Source: Geobacter sp. DSM 9736
GTDB lineage: Bacteria; Desulfobacterota; Desulfuromonadia; Geobacterales; Geobacteraceae
Assembly (NCBI RefSeq): GCF_900187405.1
Contig: NZ_LT896716.1
Location: forward strand, 1,853,501-1,917,500
DNA length: 64,000 bases
Direction of reading: 5' to 3'
Made by a program: the position numbers and the translations under genes. Below the pieces are notes generated by a model. It had not been told where the DNA came from and ran no database searches. It saw nothing but the letters and a program-made list of their open reading frames with translations. Of the stretch, positions 25,237 to 33,838 are shown one piece after another (positions within the stretch are counted from its first letter, which is position 1; each line of letters begins with the position of its first letter).

Positions 25237-26453
25237 TCACCCCCTCCCCCGAAAGAATCGAAGAATGACCTTGCCTCCGCCAGGAGGGGAGCGAAGCAGG
25301 AACCATGGTCCCCCAGGTCCCGCTCCACCAGCCGCACATCAGCCGCGCCCCGCGCCTTGAAGGAAGCACGGGCGGCCTTCGCATTCTCCACAGGGACGAG
25401 GCTGTCCCGCTTGCAGTGGAAAAAGGCCACAGGTGCCTCCGGCTTCCAGGAGGTGAGAGAGTTCTCCCGCGCCGCCGCCTTGACCCGCTTCGCCCCCCTC
25501 CCCTTCCAGCCCGAAAGGAACGCGGGCTCGAAAAGTTGCGCCCCTCCCTTGTCTGGAAGCGCGCTGTCGAAAGCCTTGCCGGACTGAGGACCGTCCAAGA
25601 GGCGAAGGACCCTACTCCGGTAGGGATCACGTATTATTCCGCGCAACCGGCCAAACCCGTAGATCCGGTCATAGGCACCAAAGGCGAAGGCCAGATAGGG
25701 GACGCTGCCGGAAGAACCGCGCCGCATGAGAAGGTCCAGGGTCAGCATAAGATCGTAGGGGCCGGCCATTGGAGCCGAGGCAGCAACCCGGAACTCGCCC
25801 GGGTGCCGCTCCTCTATTTCCCTGTGAGCCGCCAGAGTCGCGTACCCCCCCTCCGAATACCCGGTCAGGAAAAGCCTGCCGTCGGTGCGGACCCCCTTCC
25901 GTTCCGAGAAGGTGCGTGCCGCTTTGAGCATATCCACGATGGAAGCCGCCAGCGAACGGGCGTGCAGGTATGGGTGGAAACTCGCGGAGGATTCGCCGTA
26001 TCCGACATAATCGGGCATGACCGCGAGATAACCGGAGGCCGCGAAGACTATCCCGTCCGCCAGCAGGTGTACGGGAAGCCTGGATGGAACATCATCCTTG
26101 CCGAACACGGTTCCGTGCTGGATGCTCACCACCGGCACGGGAGGAGAGCCCACGGGAACGGCTACGGCTCCCGATGCGGAGACCTCTTTCCCCTTTCCAT
26201 CGAGGGTACGGTACACGAGCACGTACAGATCAACGGGACAAGCGGAATTCACCCTGCCTGCGGGGTAAGCTGCAGCGGCAGCCTCCGGCGCCGTAAGGTG
26301 CTGCCGGAGACGGGACGACACGAGCTCCCCTCGATCGGCATGGACTGCCGGCACCCCGAAAAACAGAATGAGAAGAGAAAGGATGAAGGTCATAGATAAG
26401 CCCGGGAAAGAACGGCACAATGGAAGTTTATCAGGCAGGAGAGAATCCGCCAT
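25233..26453 (-). CDS. Secreted alpha/beta hydrolase (lipase-like)
   Basis: Start choice is uncertain: the ATG at 26453 gives a signal peptide with a charged head (hydrophobic core FILSLLILFFGVPAVHA), while the ATG at 26393 begins within it. The mature part carries an HGT oxyanion block (SIQHGTVFGKDDVPS), the nucleophile elbow GYSEGGYATL, the acid in HCKRDSLVP and the His in DHGSCFAP, close to secretory lipase/prolyl-peptidase type hydrolases. It is predicted periplasmic or exported. It is coupled to the following lipoprotein hydrolase by a four-base overlap. Confidence 0.82.
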   Translation of the reverse strand: MADSLLPDKLPLCRSFPGLSMTFILSLLILFFGVPAVHADRGELVSSRLRQHLTAPEAAAAAYPAGRVNSACPVDLYVLVYRTLDGKGKEVSASGAVAVPVGSPPVPVVSIQHGTVFGKDDVPSRLPVHLLADGIVFAASGYLAVMPDYVGYGESSASFHPYLHARSLAASIVDMLKAARTFSERKGVRTDGRLFLTGYSEGGYATLAAHREIEERHPGEFRVAASAPMAGPYDLMLTLDLLMRRGSSGSVPYLAFAFGAYDRIYGFGRLRGIIRDPYRSRVLRLLDGPQSGKAFDSALPDKGGAQLFEPAFLSGWKGRGAKRVKAAARENSLTSWKPEAPVAFFHCKRDSLVPVENAKAARASFKARGAADVRLVERDLGDHGSCFAPLLAEARSFFDSFGGGGE

Positions 26454-26487
26454 CCCCGCCTGCCGCACAAGGCAGCAGACCCGGAAC

Positions 26488-26676
26488 CTACCCTTCCCCG
26501 TTATTCCCGCTGAAGAACCTGACGAGAAATTCCCCGTCCCGCGGCGAAAGATCGAATTTGAAGATCGCTTTCCGGACGAGCGGGCCGGGCAACCGGTCCG
26601 GGTCCTCCTTCAGGTTCTCCGACACCCATTTTACGGCGCGTCGCAGATCTTCTCCCTCCGGCAGCAGTTCACGCAT
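26488..26676 (-). CDS. Small conserved hypothetical protein
   Basis: The 62-codon frame follows a strong AGGAGGAGG five bases before ATG, which supports it as real. The sequence is charged and helical with two blocks (RRAVKWVSENLKEDP, then FDLSPRDGEFLVRFF). No family known; no signal peptide. It lies 34 bases upstream of the secreted hydrolase and may be in its operon. Confidence 0.65.
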   Translation of the reverse strand: MRELLPEGEDLRRAVKWVSENLKEDPDRLPGPLVRKAIFKFDLSPRDGEFLVRFFSGNNGEG

Positions 26677-26907
26677 GCCTCCTCCTCATTCCGAACCGGG
26701 TCAAGCCTCTGCATGACATAAATTCTACAGAGGCCGGCGGCGGAGTCAAAGCAGGCACCGGACCAGCTCACCCCTCCGTACGTGGAGTTCGGGGCGATGC
26801 TCCGGACCGGCAGCCCCGCGTTGACATATCAGCCGAGTAAAGTACATTTTCTAAATAAAAATGCGCCTGCTCCTTCTTCGCCCTTGATGAAAGGAGTTCC
26901 GGTCTCC

Positions 26908-27663
26908 ATGCCCGCTAACTTCACCGTCATGACTTACAACGTTCACAGCAGCATCGGAATGGACCGGAAAATTTCTCCCCGGCGCATAGCGAGGATAATA
27001 TCCCGCTTCCGTCCCGACGTGGTCGCTCTTCAGGAACTGGACATGGGGCTGCGCCGCACGAAGATGATCGACCAGGCCCACTTCATCGCCGAGCGGCTGT
27101 GCATGGAGTACCATTTCCAGTCCTGCATGCAGGTTGAGGATGGGGGATACGGCAATGCCATTCTCAGCAGCCTTCCCATGCGTCTGGTTAAGGGGGGGGC
27201 GCTTCCGCTCCATCCGCACTACAACAACAAGGAGCCCCGCGGCGCCGTATGGGTCGAGGTGCAGGCAGGAGGAGAGCCGGTACAGGTGGTGGCTACCCAC
27301 TTCGGCCTCAACTGGCAGGAACGGATCTTCCAGGCGGAGACGATCCTCGGCCCCGAATGGCTGGGGCATTCCGAATGCCGGACACCGGTAGTCCTGTGTG
27401 GCGACCTGAACGCCATGCCGCGTTCCGCTGCATACCGGCGTCTTGCCCGCAGTCTTCACGATGTACAGCGGGTAGTGAAGGGAAAGCGCCCCCAGCCTAC
27501 CTGGCCGGTGCTCTTCCCCTTCCTGCGCATTGACCACATGTTCGTGAGTTCAGACCTGGCAGTGGAGGATGTCTTGGTTCCGCGCACCCCCCTCACGACA
27601 GTGGCGTCGGACCATCTCCCGATGATCGTAACCATATCGCTCCGGCAGCAGGTGACGGAATGA
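26908..27663 (+). CDS. Endonuclease/exonuclease/phosphatase (EEP) family hydrolase
   Basis: The chosen ATG (26908) is the first codon of the conserved domain, with AAGGAG 11 bases before; upstream ATGs give an unrelated extension. All EEP blocks are present: MTYNVHSS, LQELD (metal-binding Glu), GDLNAMP (Asp/Asn) and SDHLPM (catalytic His). Such proteins cut phosphodiester bonds in nucleic acids, inositides or sphingomyelin. It overlaps the phospholipase D gene by four bases, so a phospholipid-related role is likely. Cytoplasmic, no signal peptide. Confidence 0.87.
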   Translation: MPANFTVMTYNVHSSIGMDRKISPRRIARIISRFRPDVVALQELDMGLRRTKMIDQAHFIAERLCMEYHFQSCMQVEDGGYGNAILSSLPMRLVKGGALPLHPHYNNKEPRGAVWVEVQAGGEPVQVVATHFGLNWQERIFQAETILGPEWLGHSECRTPVVLCGDLNAMPRSAAYRRLARSLHDVQRVVKGKRPQPTWPVLFPFLRIDHMFVSSDLAVEDVLVPRTPLTTVASDHLPMIVTISLRQQVTE

Positions 27664-29189
27664 AAACGATACTTCAGCCGGGCGTCAACTGCTCCGGCAT
27701 CTACGATACCGGTGCGACAGGGCTGCTCATCGACGCCTGCGACTACTACCGTGCGTTCTACCACGCCGCACGGACGGCGCAGCGCTACATCCTCATCGCC
27801 GGCTGGCAGTTCGACAGCGAGGTTCAGCTACTGCGAGGGCAGGAGGCACGCGAGGCGGGAGAGGATGTGCGGCTTCTCCCATTTCTGGAAGCACTCTGCA
27901 CGAAGAACGAGGAACTGGAGATATTCATCCTGGCCTGGGACTTCAGCGTCATCTTTTCCCTCGAACGGGAGTGGTTCCAGCGCTGGATATTCAACTGGAC
28001 GACCAACAAGCGTATCCGGTTCCGCTTCGATAACCGGCATGCCATCGGTGCAACCCACCATCAGAAGTTCGTGGTGATCGACGGCGCCCTCGCCTTCGTC
28101 GGCGGCATCGACATCTGCTCCGACAGGTGGGACGACCGTCGCCACCTTCTTGAAAACCGGGAGAGGGTAAACAGCGACGGGGGGGGCTACGACCCATACC
28201 ACGACATCCAGAGCTACCACACGGGGCGGGTTGCCGTCGAGCTGGCCGAATTTTTCAGAGAACGCTGGCACAACTCCGGCGTGAACAGGCTCCATATTCC
28301 TCCGGTACCCCGCACGACGGAAATCCCTTTTGCACCGTCGATTTCCCTTCCCGCATCCAGGGTAGCGCTGAGCCGGACCGTAGCACGCCACCTGCAGACG
28401 ACCCAGGAGCCGGTGCTGGAGATCCGGAGGCTCTTCGTCGACGCCATAATGGCTGCAAAGAGGCTGATTTACCTGGAAAACCAGTACTTCAGCTCCCTGG
28501 CGGTATACTGGGCCCTGGTGGCGAGAATGACCGACCCACACCGCCCCCGCCTGCAGATCGTAATATTACTGCCGGGAAAACTCCCTTTCAAGGATGGGCT
28601 CTGGCTCGGCGTGTCGCAGATGAAGATGGTCCACGCACTCCAGCGGATCGCCGGAAAGACGGGACATCAGCTCGGCATCTACTGCACGGCGTGCCAGAAG
28701 GAGGGGGAGCAGCGGATGGTCTTCATCCACTCGAAACTGCTCATCGTCGACGACCGTTTCCTCACCGTCGGCTCCGCCAACACGACTAACCGCAGCATGG
28801 GGCTGGACACCGAACTGAATGTTAGCTGGGAGGCGGCGGGTGGAGAACTTGGCGTCGTCAGATCTATCCGGCGGGTGCGGGGATCGCTCCTAGCCGAGCA
28901 TACCGGCGTGCACGCACTGAAAGTTCGCCGGCAACTGATGAGAGTGCGCGGTCTCGTAGATCTACTGGAGCAGTTGACCATCGACCCTGCCACACGGATC
29001 TGCCGCTACATCCCCGAGGCGCCCATCGAGAACGGGGCGCTGCTCGACGCCATCGAACCCATTGCGGGGATTGCCGATCCGGAAAAGCCCTTCATGGAGG
29101 AACTGGTCTTCGAGTACATCTCGGAAAATGAAACAAGTATTTTCGCTCGGGGGATACTGCTGCTCGGCCAACTGATCACCGGCATCTGA
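27660..29189 (+). CDS. Phospholipase D/cardiolipin synthase-family protein
   Basis: This 509-residue protein contains two HKD active-site motifs: HHQKFVVIDGALAFVGGID (about residue 131) and HSKLLIVDDRFLTVGSAN (about 357). It overlaps the EEP gene (ATGA). PLD-family enzymes transfer or hydrolyse phosphatidyl groups. No membrane segment precedes the first motif, so this is closer to bacterial PLD-like phosphodiesterases than to the ClsA type, though this is not certain. The EEP-PLD pair, without the usual fused DedA domain, is typical of soil and metal-reducing bacteria. A repeat array follows. Confidence 0.9.
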   Translation: MKTILQPGVNCSGIYDTGATGLLIDACDYYRAFYHAARTAQRYILIAGWQFDSEVQLLRGQEAREAGEDVRLLPFLEALCTKNEELEIFILAWDFSVIFSLEREWFQRWIFNWTTNKRIRFRFDNRHAIGATHHQKFVVIDGALAFVGGIDICSDRWDDRRHLLENRERVNSDGGGYDPYHDIQSYHTGRVAVELAEFFRERWHNSGVNRLHIPPVPRTTEIPFAPSISLPASRVALSRTVARHLQTTQEPVLEIRRLFVDAIMAAKRLIYLENQYFSSLAVYWALVARMTDPHRPRLQIVILLPGKLPFKDGLWLGVSQMKMVHALQRIAGKTGHQLGIYCTACQKEGEQRMVFIHSKLLIVDDRFLTVGSANTTNRSMGLDTELNVSWEAAGGELGVVRSIRRVRGSLLAEHTGVHALKVRRQLMRVRGLVDLLEQLTIDPATRICRYIPEAPIENGALLDAIEPIAGIADPEKPFMEELVFEYISENETSIFARGILLLGQLITGI

Positions 29190-29204
29190 CAGGAGGCAGC
29201 GCCA

Positions 29205-29577
29205 TATTCGCGCCCTTCCGCCGCCGGCTTCTCCTCAGGCTCCTCGACGTGGCGCTGCCACGCCTGCGGGCCATCGTCGTCGCCGACGACGGAATCATCG
29301 CGAATCTGGCGCCGCCGACAAAAAAATATTCGCGCCCCTCCGCTGCGAGTTCCTTCTCGGACTCCTCGACTTAGCGCCGCTACGCCTGCGGGCCATCGTC
29401 GTCGCCGACGACGGAATCATCGCGAATCTGACGCTGCCGACAAAATGTTCGCGCCACTCCACCCCAGGCTACTTCCAGGCTCCTCGACGTGGCGCTGTTT
29501 ATGCCCCAGAGGGTACTACGCCTGCGGGCCATCGGTCGTCGCCGACGACGGAATCATCGCGAATCTGACGCCGCCAG
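29205..29577. repeat. Three tandem copies of a dispersed repeat (about 120 bp)
   Basis: Units start near 29205, 29327 and 29446, each beginning TTCGCGCC..TCC and ending with a CGTCGTCGCCGACGACG palindrome plus GGAATCATCGCGAATCTG. The third carries an 18-base insertion (TTTATGCCCCAGAGGGTA). An inverted copy is at 35036-35210. Together with 29711-29830 they occupy most of the gene-free interval 29190-29845; no other gene is seen there. Confidence 0.88.
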
Positions 29578-29710
29578 CCACTACTAAGTTTTTAAGCAAC
29601 TGCTAAAGATCCCCTGCTCGCCAATCTTTCATGAAAATTTCATCCGAAGCTCTGGCTAACGGAAAACGCCGATGGTACAATTGGAATCGTTCGACAGGAC
29701 ATAAATTCCC

Positions 29711-29830
29711 AGGTTGTTCAAAAATAGCCGGATCGTCGCACCCGCAGGAAGCCCCGCGGAGGCGTAGCAGCGCTACGCCGCACAAGGAGGCTTTCGAGGA
29801 CGGCGGCGAGACGGCTGTTTTTCAACAACC
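29711..29830. repeat. MITE-like element with AGGTTGTTCAAAAA/TTTTTCAACAACC ends
   Basis: The ends AGGTTGTTCAAAAATAGCC and GGCTGTTTTTCAACAACC are near-perfect inverted repeats around a hairpin core GGCGTAGC/GCTACGCC. A related element is at 40887-41025. No coding capacity. It lies 15 bases before the cydA-like start, so it may carry promoter or terminator function for that gene. Confidence 0.87.
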
Positions 29831-29845
29831 GCCCTAGAGCAAAAC

Positions 29846-31171
29846 ATGGACAACCTGCTGGCGGCCCGCTCCCTCATGGGCATCTCCCTCGCATTCCACA
29901 TCGTCTACGCAACCATCGGCATTGGCCTTCCGCTCATGCTTATGATCGCCGAGGGGCTCGCCCTTCGCACCGGGGACGAAACCTACCACGATATGGCCCG
30001 AAGCTGGGTCCGCCCGGCAGGCGTCCTTTTCGCCATCGGTGCGGTCTCCGGAACAATCCTGTCCTTCGAGCTTGGCCTGCTCTGGCCCCGGTTCATGGAA
30101 TTCTCAGGCCCGCTGATAGGACTGGCATTCTCAATGGAAGGCTTCGCATTCTTCACCGAAGCAATTTTCCTGGCGCTCTACATCTACGGTGAAAGGCGCC
30201 TTTCCCGCCGGGCGCTCTTTTTCTGCACCATTCCCCTCACCCTTGCCGCAGCAGCCTCCGCCGCATTCGTCATAAGCGCCAACGGGTGGATGAACACCCC
30301 CTCGGGCTTCCGGCTGGAAAATGGAGTACCGGTGGATATCCGCCCGTACGAGGCGCTGGCGAATCCCGCATGGGCACATGAAGCGGTACACGGGACGCTG
30401 GCTGCCTACGTGGCGACCGGTTTCGCAATGGCAGGCTTCTACGCCCTCAGGTGCCTGCGCGGAGAAGGTACCGGACATAACCGCCGGGCGCTGAGTCTTT
30501 CCCTGGCGGTAGCCGGGGTGACGCTACCCCTTATGCTCCTTAGCGGCGACTGGGCTGCATCCTTCGTCGCCAGACATCAGAAACCGAAACTGGCGGCAAT
30601 GGAGGGGCACTTCCGTACGATGCCGGGGGCGCCGCTGGTGATCGGCGGGTGGCCAGACATGGAAAAACGGGAGATGCGGTTCGCCCTGGAAATACCGAAG
30701 CTGCTGAGCGTAATGGTTCACCGCAACCCCGATGCGGTGGTGGAAGGACTGGATGCGTTTCCGGCGGCTGACAGCCCGGACATCCGCCTGGTTCACCCCT
30801 TCTTCGACCTGATGGTGGGTTCGTTCTTCGTCATGGCCGCGGCCGCGGCAGGTTACTGGTGGCTGCGATGGCGCCGCCTCGACTCCCCCCCCGGCCGGAA
30901 GGTGCTGCAATTGATAGTTCTGGCTTCGCCTTTCGGCATGATCGCTCTGGAAAGCGGATGGATGGTGACTGAATTCGGCCGTCAGCCATGGGTCGTGCAG
31001 GGGATCATGCGGGTCGAGCAGGGGGTCACCCCACATGGAGGGATGTTCCTGCTCCTCGGCACCTTCACCACCCTCTACGCTCTTCTGTCGGTGGGACTAC
31101 TCTGGCTCCTGCTCATCCCCCGGCGCAATGAAAGAAACGGCGGTACGGAGGCAACCCGTGCAAACTCCTGA
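29846..31171 (+). CDS. cydA: Cytochrome bd-type oxidase subunit I (CIO-like)
   Basis: This 441-residue polytopic protein starts MDNLLAARS and contains AFHIVYA (a ligand-type His at residue 18), the SANGWMNTP block, AHEAVHGTLAAYVATGF and GWMVTEFGRQPWVVQG, all conserved in CydA. The Q-loop region is short, as in the cyanide-insensitive oxidase type. It oxidises quinol and reduces O2 in the inner membrane without pumping protons, protecting an anaerobe from oxygen. The start lacks a strong ribosome site. It overlaps subunit II by 14 bases. Confidence 0.93.
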   Translation: MDNLLAARSLMGISLAFHIVYATIGIGLPLMLMIAEGLALRTGDETYHDMARSWVRPAGVLFAIGAVSGTILSFELGLLWPRFMEFSGPLIGLAFSMEGFAFFTEAIFLALYIYGERRLSRRALFFCTIPLTLAAAASAAFVISANGWMNTPSGFRLENGVPVDIRPYEALANPAWAHEAVHGTLAAYVATGFAMAGFYALRCLRGEGTGHNRRALSLSLAVAGVTLPLMLLSGDWAASFVARHQKPKLAAMEGHFRTMPGAPLVIGGWPDMEKREMRFALEIPKLLSVMVHRNPDAVVEGLDAFPAADSPDIRLVHPFFDLMVGSFFVMAAAAAGYWWLRWRRLDSPPGRKVLQLIVLASPFGMIALESGWMVTEFGRQPWVVQGIMRVEQGVTPHGGMFLLLGTFTTLYALLSVGLLWLLLIPRRNERNGGTEATRANS

Positions 31172-32180
31172 AACCCTGGCTGCCCTCGCCCTGGCTGCGG
31201 GCCTGATCATGTACGCACTCACCGGAGGTGCCGATTTCGGCGGGGGGATCTGGACAGCCCTGGCTTCCGGACCGCGGGCGCGAGAGCAGCGGGATTCCCT
31301 CTTTCATGCCATAGGGCCCGTCTGGGAGACCAACCACGTCTGGTTGATCTTTGTCGTCGTCGTCCTCTTCACCGCCTTCCCCGCCGGGTTTTCCGCGCTC
31401 TTCATATCGTTGCTGACCCCCCTGGTGCTGGCGCTCATCGGAATAAATTTCCGCGGCGCAGCCTTCGCGTTCCGTCATTTCGGAAAGCAGGCGGGGATGG
31501 AAGTCCCGCTGGCGGCCCGGACCTTCGAGACCGCCAGCATCCTCACCCCCTTCACCCTCGGGATGGCCGTGACCGCGGTAGCCGCCGGACGGATAGGCTA
31601 CGCCGGTGGGGTCGTCAGCTCCACTGTCTGGTCCTGGGTGAACCCATTCACGCTGGTAGGGGGGCTCATCGGCCTAGCCATCTGCGGTTACCTCGCGCCC
31701 GTCTACATGGCGGTCAGAACGCACGGCGACCTTCAGGAAGACTTCCGGCGTCGCAGCATAGCGGCAGGCCTCGCACTCGGCTTCCTTACCGCCCTCGAAG
31801 TGCCGGTGGCACTCCGGGACGCCCCCCTCTTCGCAGACCGGCTTCTCGATTCATGGCCCCTGGCCGCTGCTCTTTCAGCGGTAACGGCGGGGGTCGGGAC
31901 GCAGCTTCTTCTCTGGCGACGCCGCTACTTTGCAGCCCAACTATGCGCAGGATGCACCGTCACTCTCACCCTGGCCGGCTTCGCCGCAGCTCTCTATCCG
32001 GATCTGATCATCGGTCAGCTGTCCCTGGCGAAAGCCGCAGCTCCGCGGCCGACCCTGGTGGCGTTCCTCACCGTGCTCCCCCTCGGCTCCCTCATCCTGG
32101 TCCCTTCCCTTCTGTTCCTCTACTGGACCTTCCGCGGCGAACCCGACACGGAGCTTCCCCCGGCGGGGAGCGAGAAGTAG
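31158..32180 (+). CDS. cydB: Cytochrome bd-type oxidase subunit II
   Basis: The GTG at 31158 follows GGAGG and overlaps the end of cydA by 14 bases; other starts further upstream read into cydA in another frame. The 340-residue membrane protein has TGGADFGGGIW near the start and the CydB block WETNHVWLIFVVVVLFTAFP (about 53-72), then about seven further helices. It is the structural partner of CydA in the quinol oxidase. No cydDC, cydX or regulator sits beside it. Confidence 0.92.
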   Translation: MQTPETLAALALAAGLIMYALTGGADFGGGIWTALASGPRAREQRDSLFHAIGPVWETNHVWLIFVVVVLFTAFPAGFSALFISLLTPLVLALIGINFRGAAFAFRHFGKQAGMEVPLAARTFETASILTPFTLGMAVTAVAAGRIGYAGGVVSSTVWSWVNPFTLVGGLIGLAICGYLAPVYMAVRTHGDLQEDFRRRSIAAGLALGFLTALEVPVALRDAPLFADRLLDSWPLAAALSAVTAGVGTQLLLWRRRYFAAQLCAGCTVTLTLAGFAAALYPDLIIGQLSLAKAAAPRPTLVAFLTVLPLGSLILVPSLLFLYWTFRGEPDTELPPAGSEK

Positions 32181-32201
32181 GTCGCCAGGCGCGGCCTTAC
32201 C

Positions 32202-32558
32202 TCACTGTCGCCAAGCCCACAGCACCAGCAGGGCCATCACGGCCTGGACCGCCGCATCGGCCAGATAGATAGGGGAAATGACGCCCAGGGCTGAATATAC
32301 CGTATCGATCGCCGCGAATGCACCTATCGACCCCAGGGAGAGGAAAAGGACCTCCGGCTGCTTTCGCCCGCTGCGGGCCATAAGAAGCAGTTCCGCGCCG
32401 ATGACCGCTGCCAGCAGCCCCACCATCCGCACCAGCCACAGGTCGTTCTTCGGCCCCGTGACGGCCTGGAACGTACCGATACTCACAAGTGGCCAGACAC
32501 CGGTGATGAAATAATAACCCCCCTGCACCGTCAGTATTGTCTTCAGGTTCCGATTCAT
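32202..32558 (-). CDS. Four-helix hypothetical membrane protein
   Basis: The ATG at 32558 follows AGGTGGAGA; the longer frame to 32621 has no ribosome site. It has 118 residues with four hydrophobic segments and a short basic start (MNRNLKTILTVQGG). Unknown family. It is convergent with cydB. Confidence 0.7.
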   Translation of the reverse strand: MNRNLKTILTVQGGYYFITGVWPLVSIGTFQAVTGPKNDLWLVRMVGLLAAVIGAELLLMARSGRKQPEVLFLSLGSIGAFAAIDTVYSALGVISPIYLADAAVQAVMALLVLWAWRQ

Positions 32559-32679
32559 TCTCCACCTGCAGATGTAAGTGTCCGCTACCCTACAGAATAA
32601 TCCATAAATCCCCCCTTGCAATCCGGAGCTCGGAACGTAAAATTAAATACCGCCAACATTCCGACCAAAGGATTACAGC

Positions 32680-33378
32680 ATGTCGCAACGGGAAATCTTC
32701 ATCGTCGGGTGCAATCCGGCTCAAAATCAGCTTCTTGCCTCGTTCCTCTCCCGTAAAACTGGATACACGTGCACCACAGCATCGACAATCCATGACGTCC
32801 CGCCGACCCGCCCTGACCGGAAAGGTCGACTTCTGCTGCTCGACTGTTTCAATCTCAGTCATGACCACATCATCGAGCTCTTCGTGAGGGAGGCGCTCCA
32901 CGCGCATCCTCACAAGAAACTGGCCCTCTTCAACGTATGTCCCGGAATCGGAGCGGAAACGGAAACAGTCATGGCCGCGGTCCGTGAGATATTTTACGTG
33001 GGAGATTCCATCTCGACGCTGGTTTCCGGCATCAGGGAGATAGTAGCTGAAAGGGCAACTGCCGCCCGGGAAATGCCCCGCAACGACAGCCGGATCAGTC
33101 TGACCCGCCGGGAGCGGCACATCCTCTCCCTGCTCGCCGGCGGCTACTCGAAGAAGGAGATTTCCGACCAGCTTTTTGTAGGCTTGCCGGTCGTGAAGAC
33201 GCACGTCGGCAGGATATTCAGAAAAATCAGAGTTACGAGCCGTCTTCAGGCCGCACGGTGGGCGGAGCTGTACCTGGACTCCGCCGGAGACTCCCTCGAC
33301 GAAGATCCTTCATCCGCCGCAAGCGGCAACAGCTTCCAAAGGCGAGACGGGAGTCAGGATCGCATGATCTTGACCTGA
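32680..33378 (+). CDS. LuxR-family regulator (CsgD/VpsT-like)
   Basis: Residues about 8-120 resemble a degenerate receiver fold without the usual Asp pair at its start; residues about 140-205 are a LuxR helix-turn-helix (LTRRERHILSLLAGG, then KKEISDQLFVGLPVVKTHV). This is the CsgD/VpsT layout, where a receiver-like domain senses c-di-GMP or acts without phosphorylation. The next gene (51 bases away) looks like the curli factor CsgH, so biofilm or fibre control is plausible. Ligand binding cannot be read here. Confidence 0.82.
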   Translation: MSQREIFIVGCNPAQNQLLASFLSRKTGYTCTTASTIHDVPPTRPDRKGRLLLLDCFNLSHDHIIELFVREALHAHPHKKLALFNVCPGIGAETETVMAAVREIFYVGDSISTLVSGIREIVAERATAAREMPRNDSRISLTRRERHILSLLAGGYSKKEISDQLFVGLPVVKTHVGRIFRKIRVTSRLQAARWAELYLDSAGDSLDEDPSSAASGNSFQRRDGSQDRMILT

Positions 33379-33429
33379 CGGCAGGTCCGGTAGTGTACCG
33401 AAGGTAAGGGAAACGCTGGAGGAACCCCC

Positions 33430-33807
33430 ATGACAAAGATCAGGAAGATGGTTGTAGCAGGAGCTCTGACGGCACTGGCAGCGGCTGGAAAAGCGCAGGC
33501 CGCGGATTGTTCGGCATGGTTCATGGTGGAGCGCGACGCAGATGCTGCAAGGATTCATGCCTACTGCAGCTGCCCGGAGCCGGGGCCGGTGGAGTACAGG
33601 ATAGAGACCACCACAGGAACCCCTGCCGGCACATCCTCCGATGCCGCGTCCGGAAGCCATGAACTGGGTTCCGGCACCCCCGCCAAATTAGCCACCGTGA
33701 CGGTCAAAGGGGAACCGGGCGGGTACTACGACGTTCTTTTGGAGGTGTTCCGGGAAGGAAAGCGTGTGGCACGGGCACGGGAAGCGGGAGGGAGCAGGAC
33801 CCAGTGA
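33430..33807 (+). CDS. CsgH-like exported protein
   Basis: The ATG is preceded by GGAGGAACCCCC. The signal peptide ends near AQA (residue 24). The mature 100 residues form a CsgH-like beta sheet: CSAWFMVERDADAARIHA, YRIETTTGTPAGTSS and YYDVLLEVFREGKRVARA. CsgH proteins bind curlin subunits in the periplasm and block early fibre formation. No other curli genes (csgA-G) are in the window, so the assignment is moderate. Neighbour to a CsgD-like regulator supports it. Confidence 0.6.
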   Translation: MTKIRKMVVAGALTALAAAGKAQAADCSAWFMVERDADAARIHAYCSCPEPGPVEYRIETTTGTPAGTSSDAASGSHELGSGTPAKLATVTVKGEPGGYYDVLLEVFREGKRVARAREAGGSRTQ

Positions 33808-33838
33808 GTACCGGAGCCTGAGACGCTGCTCTGAATGT

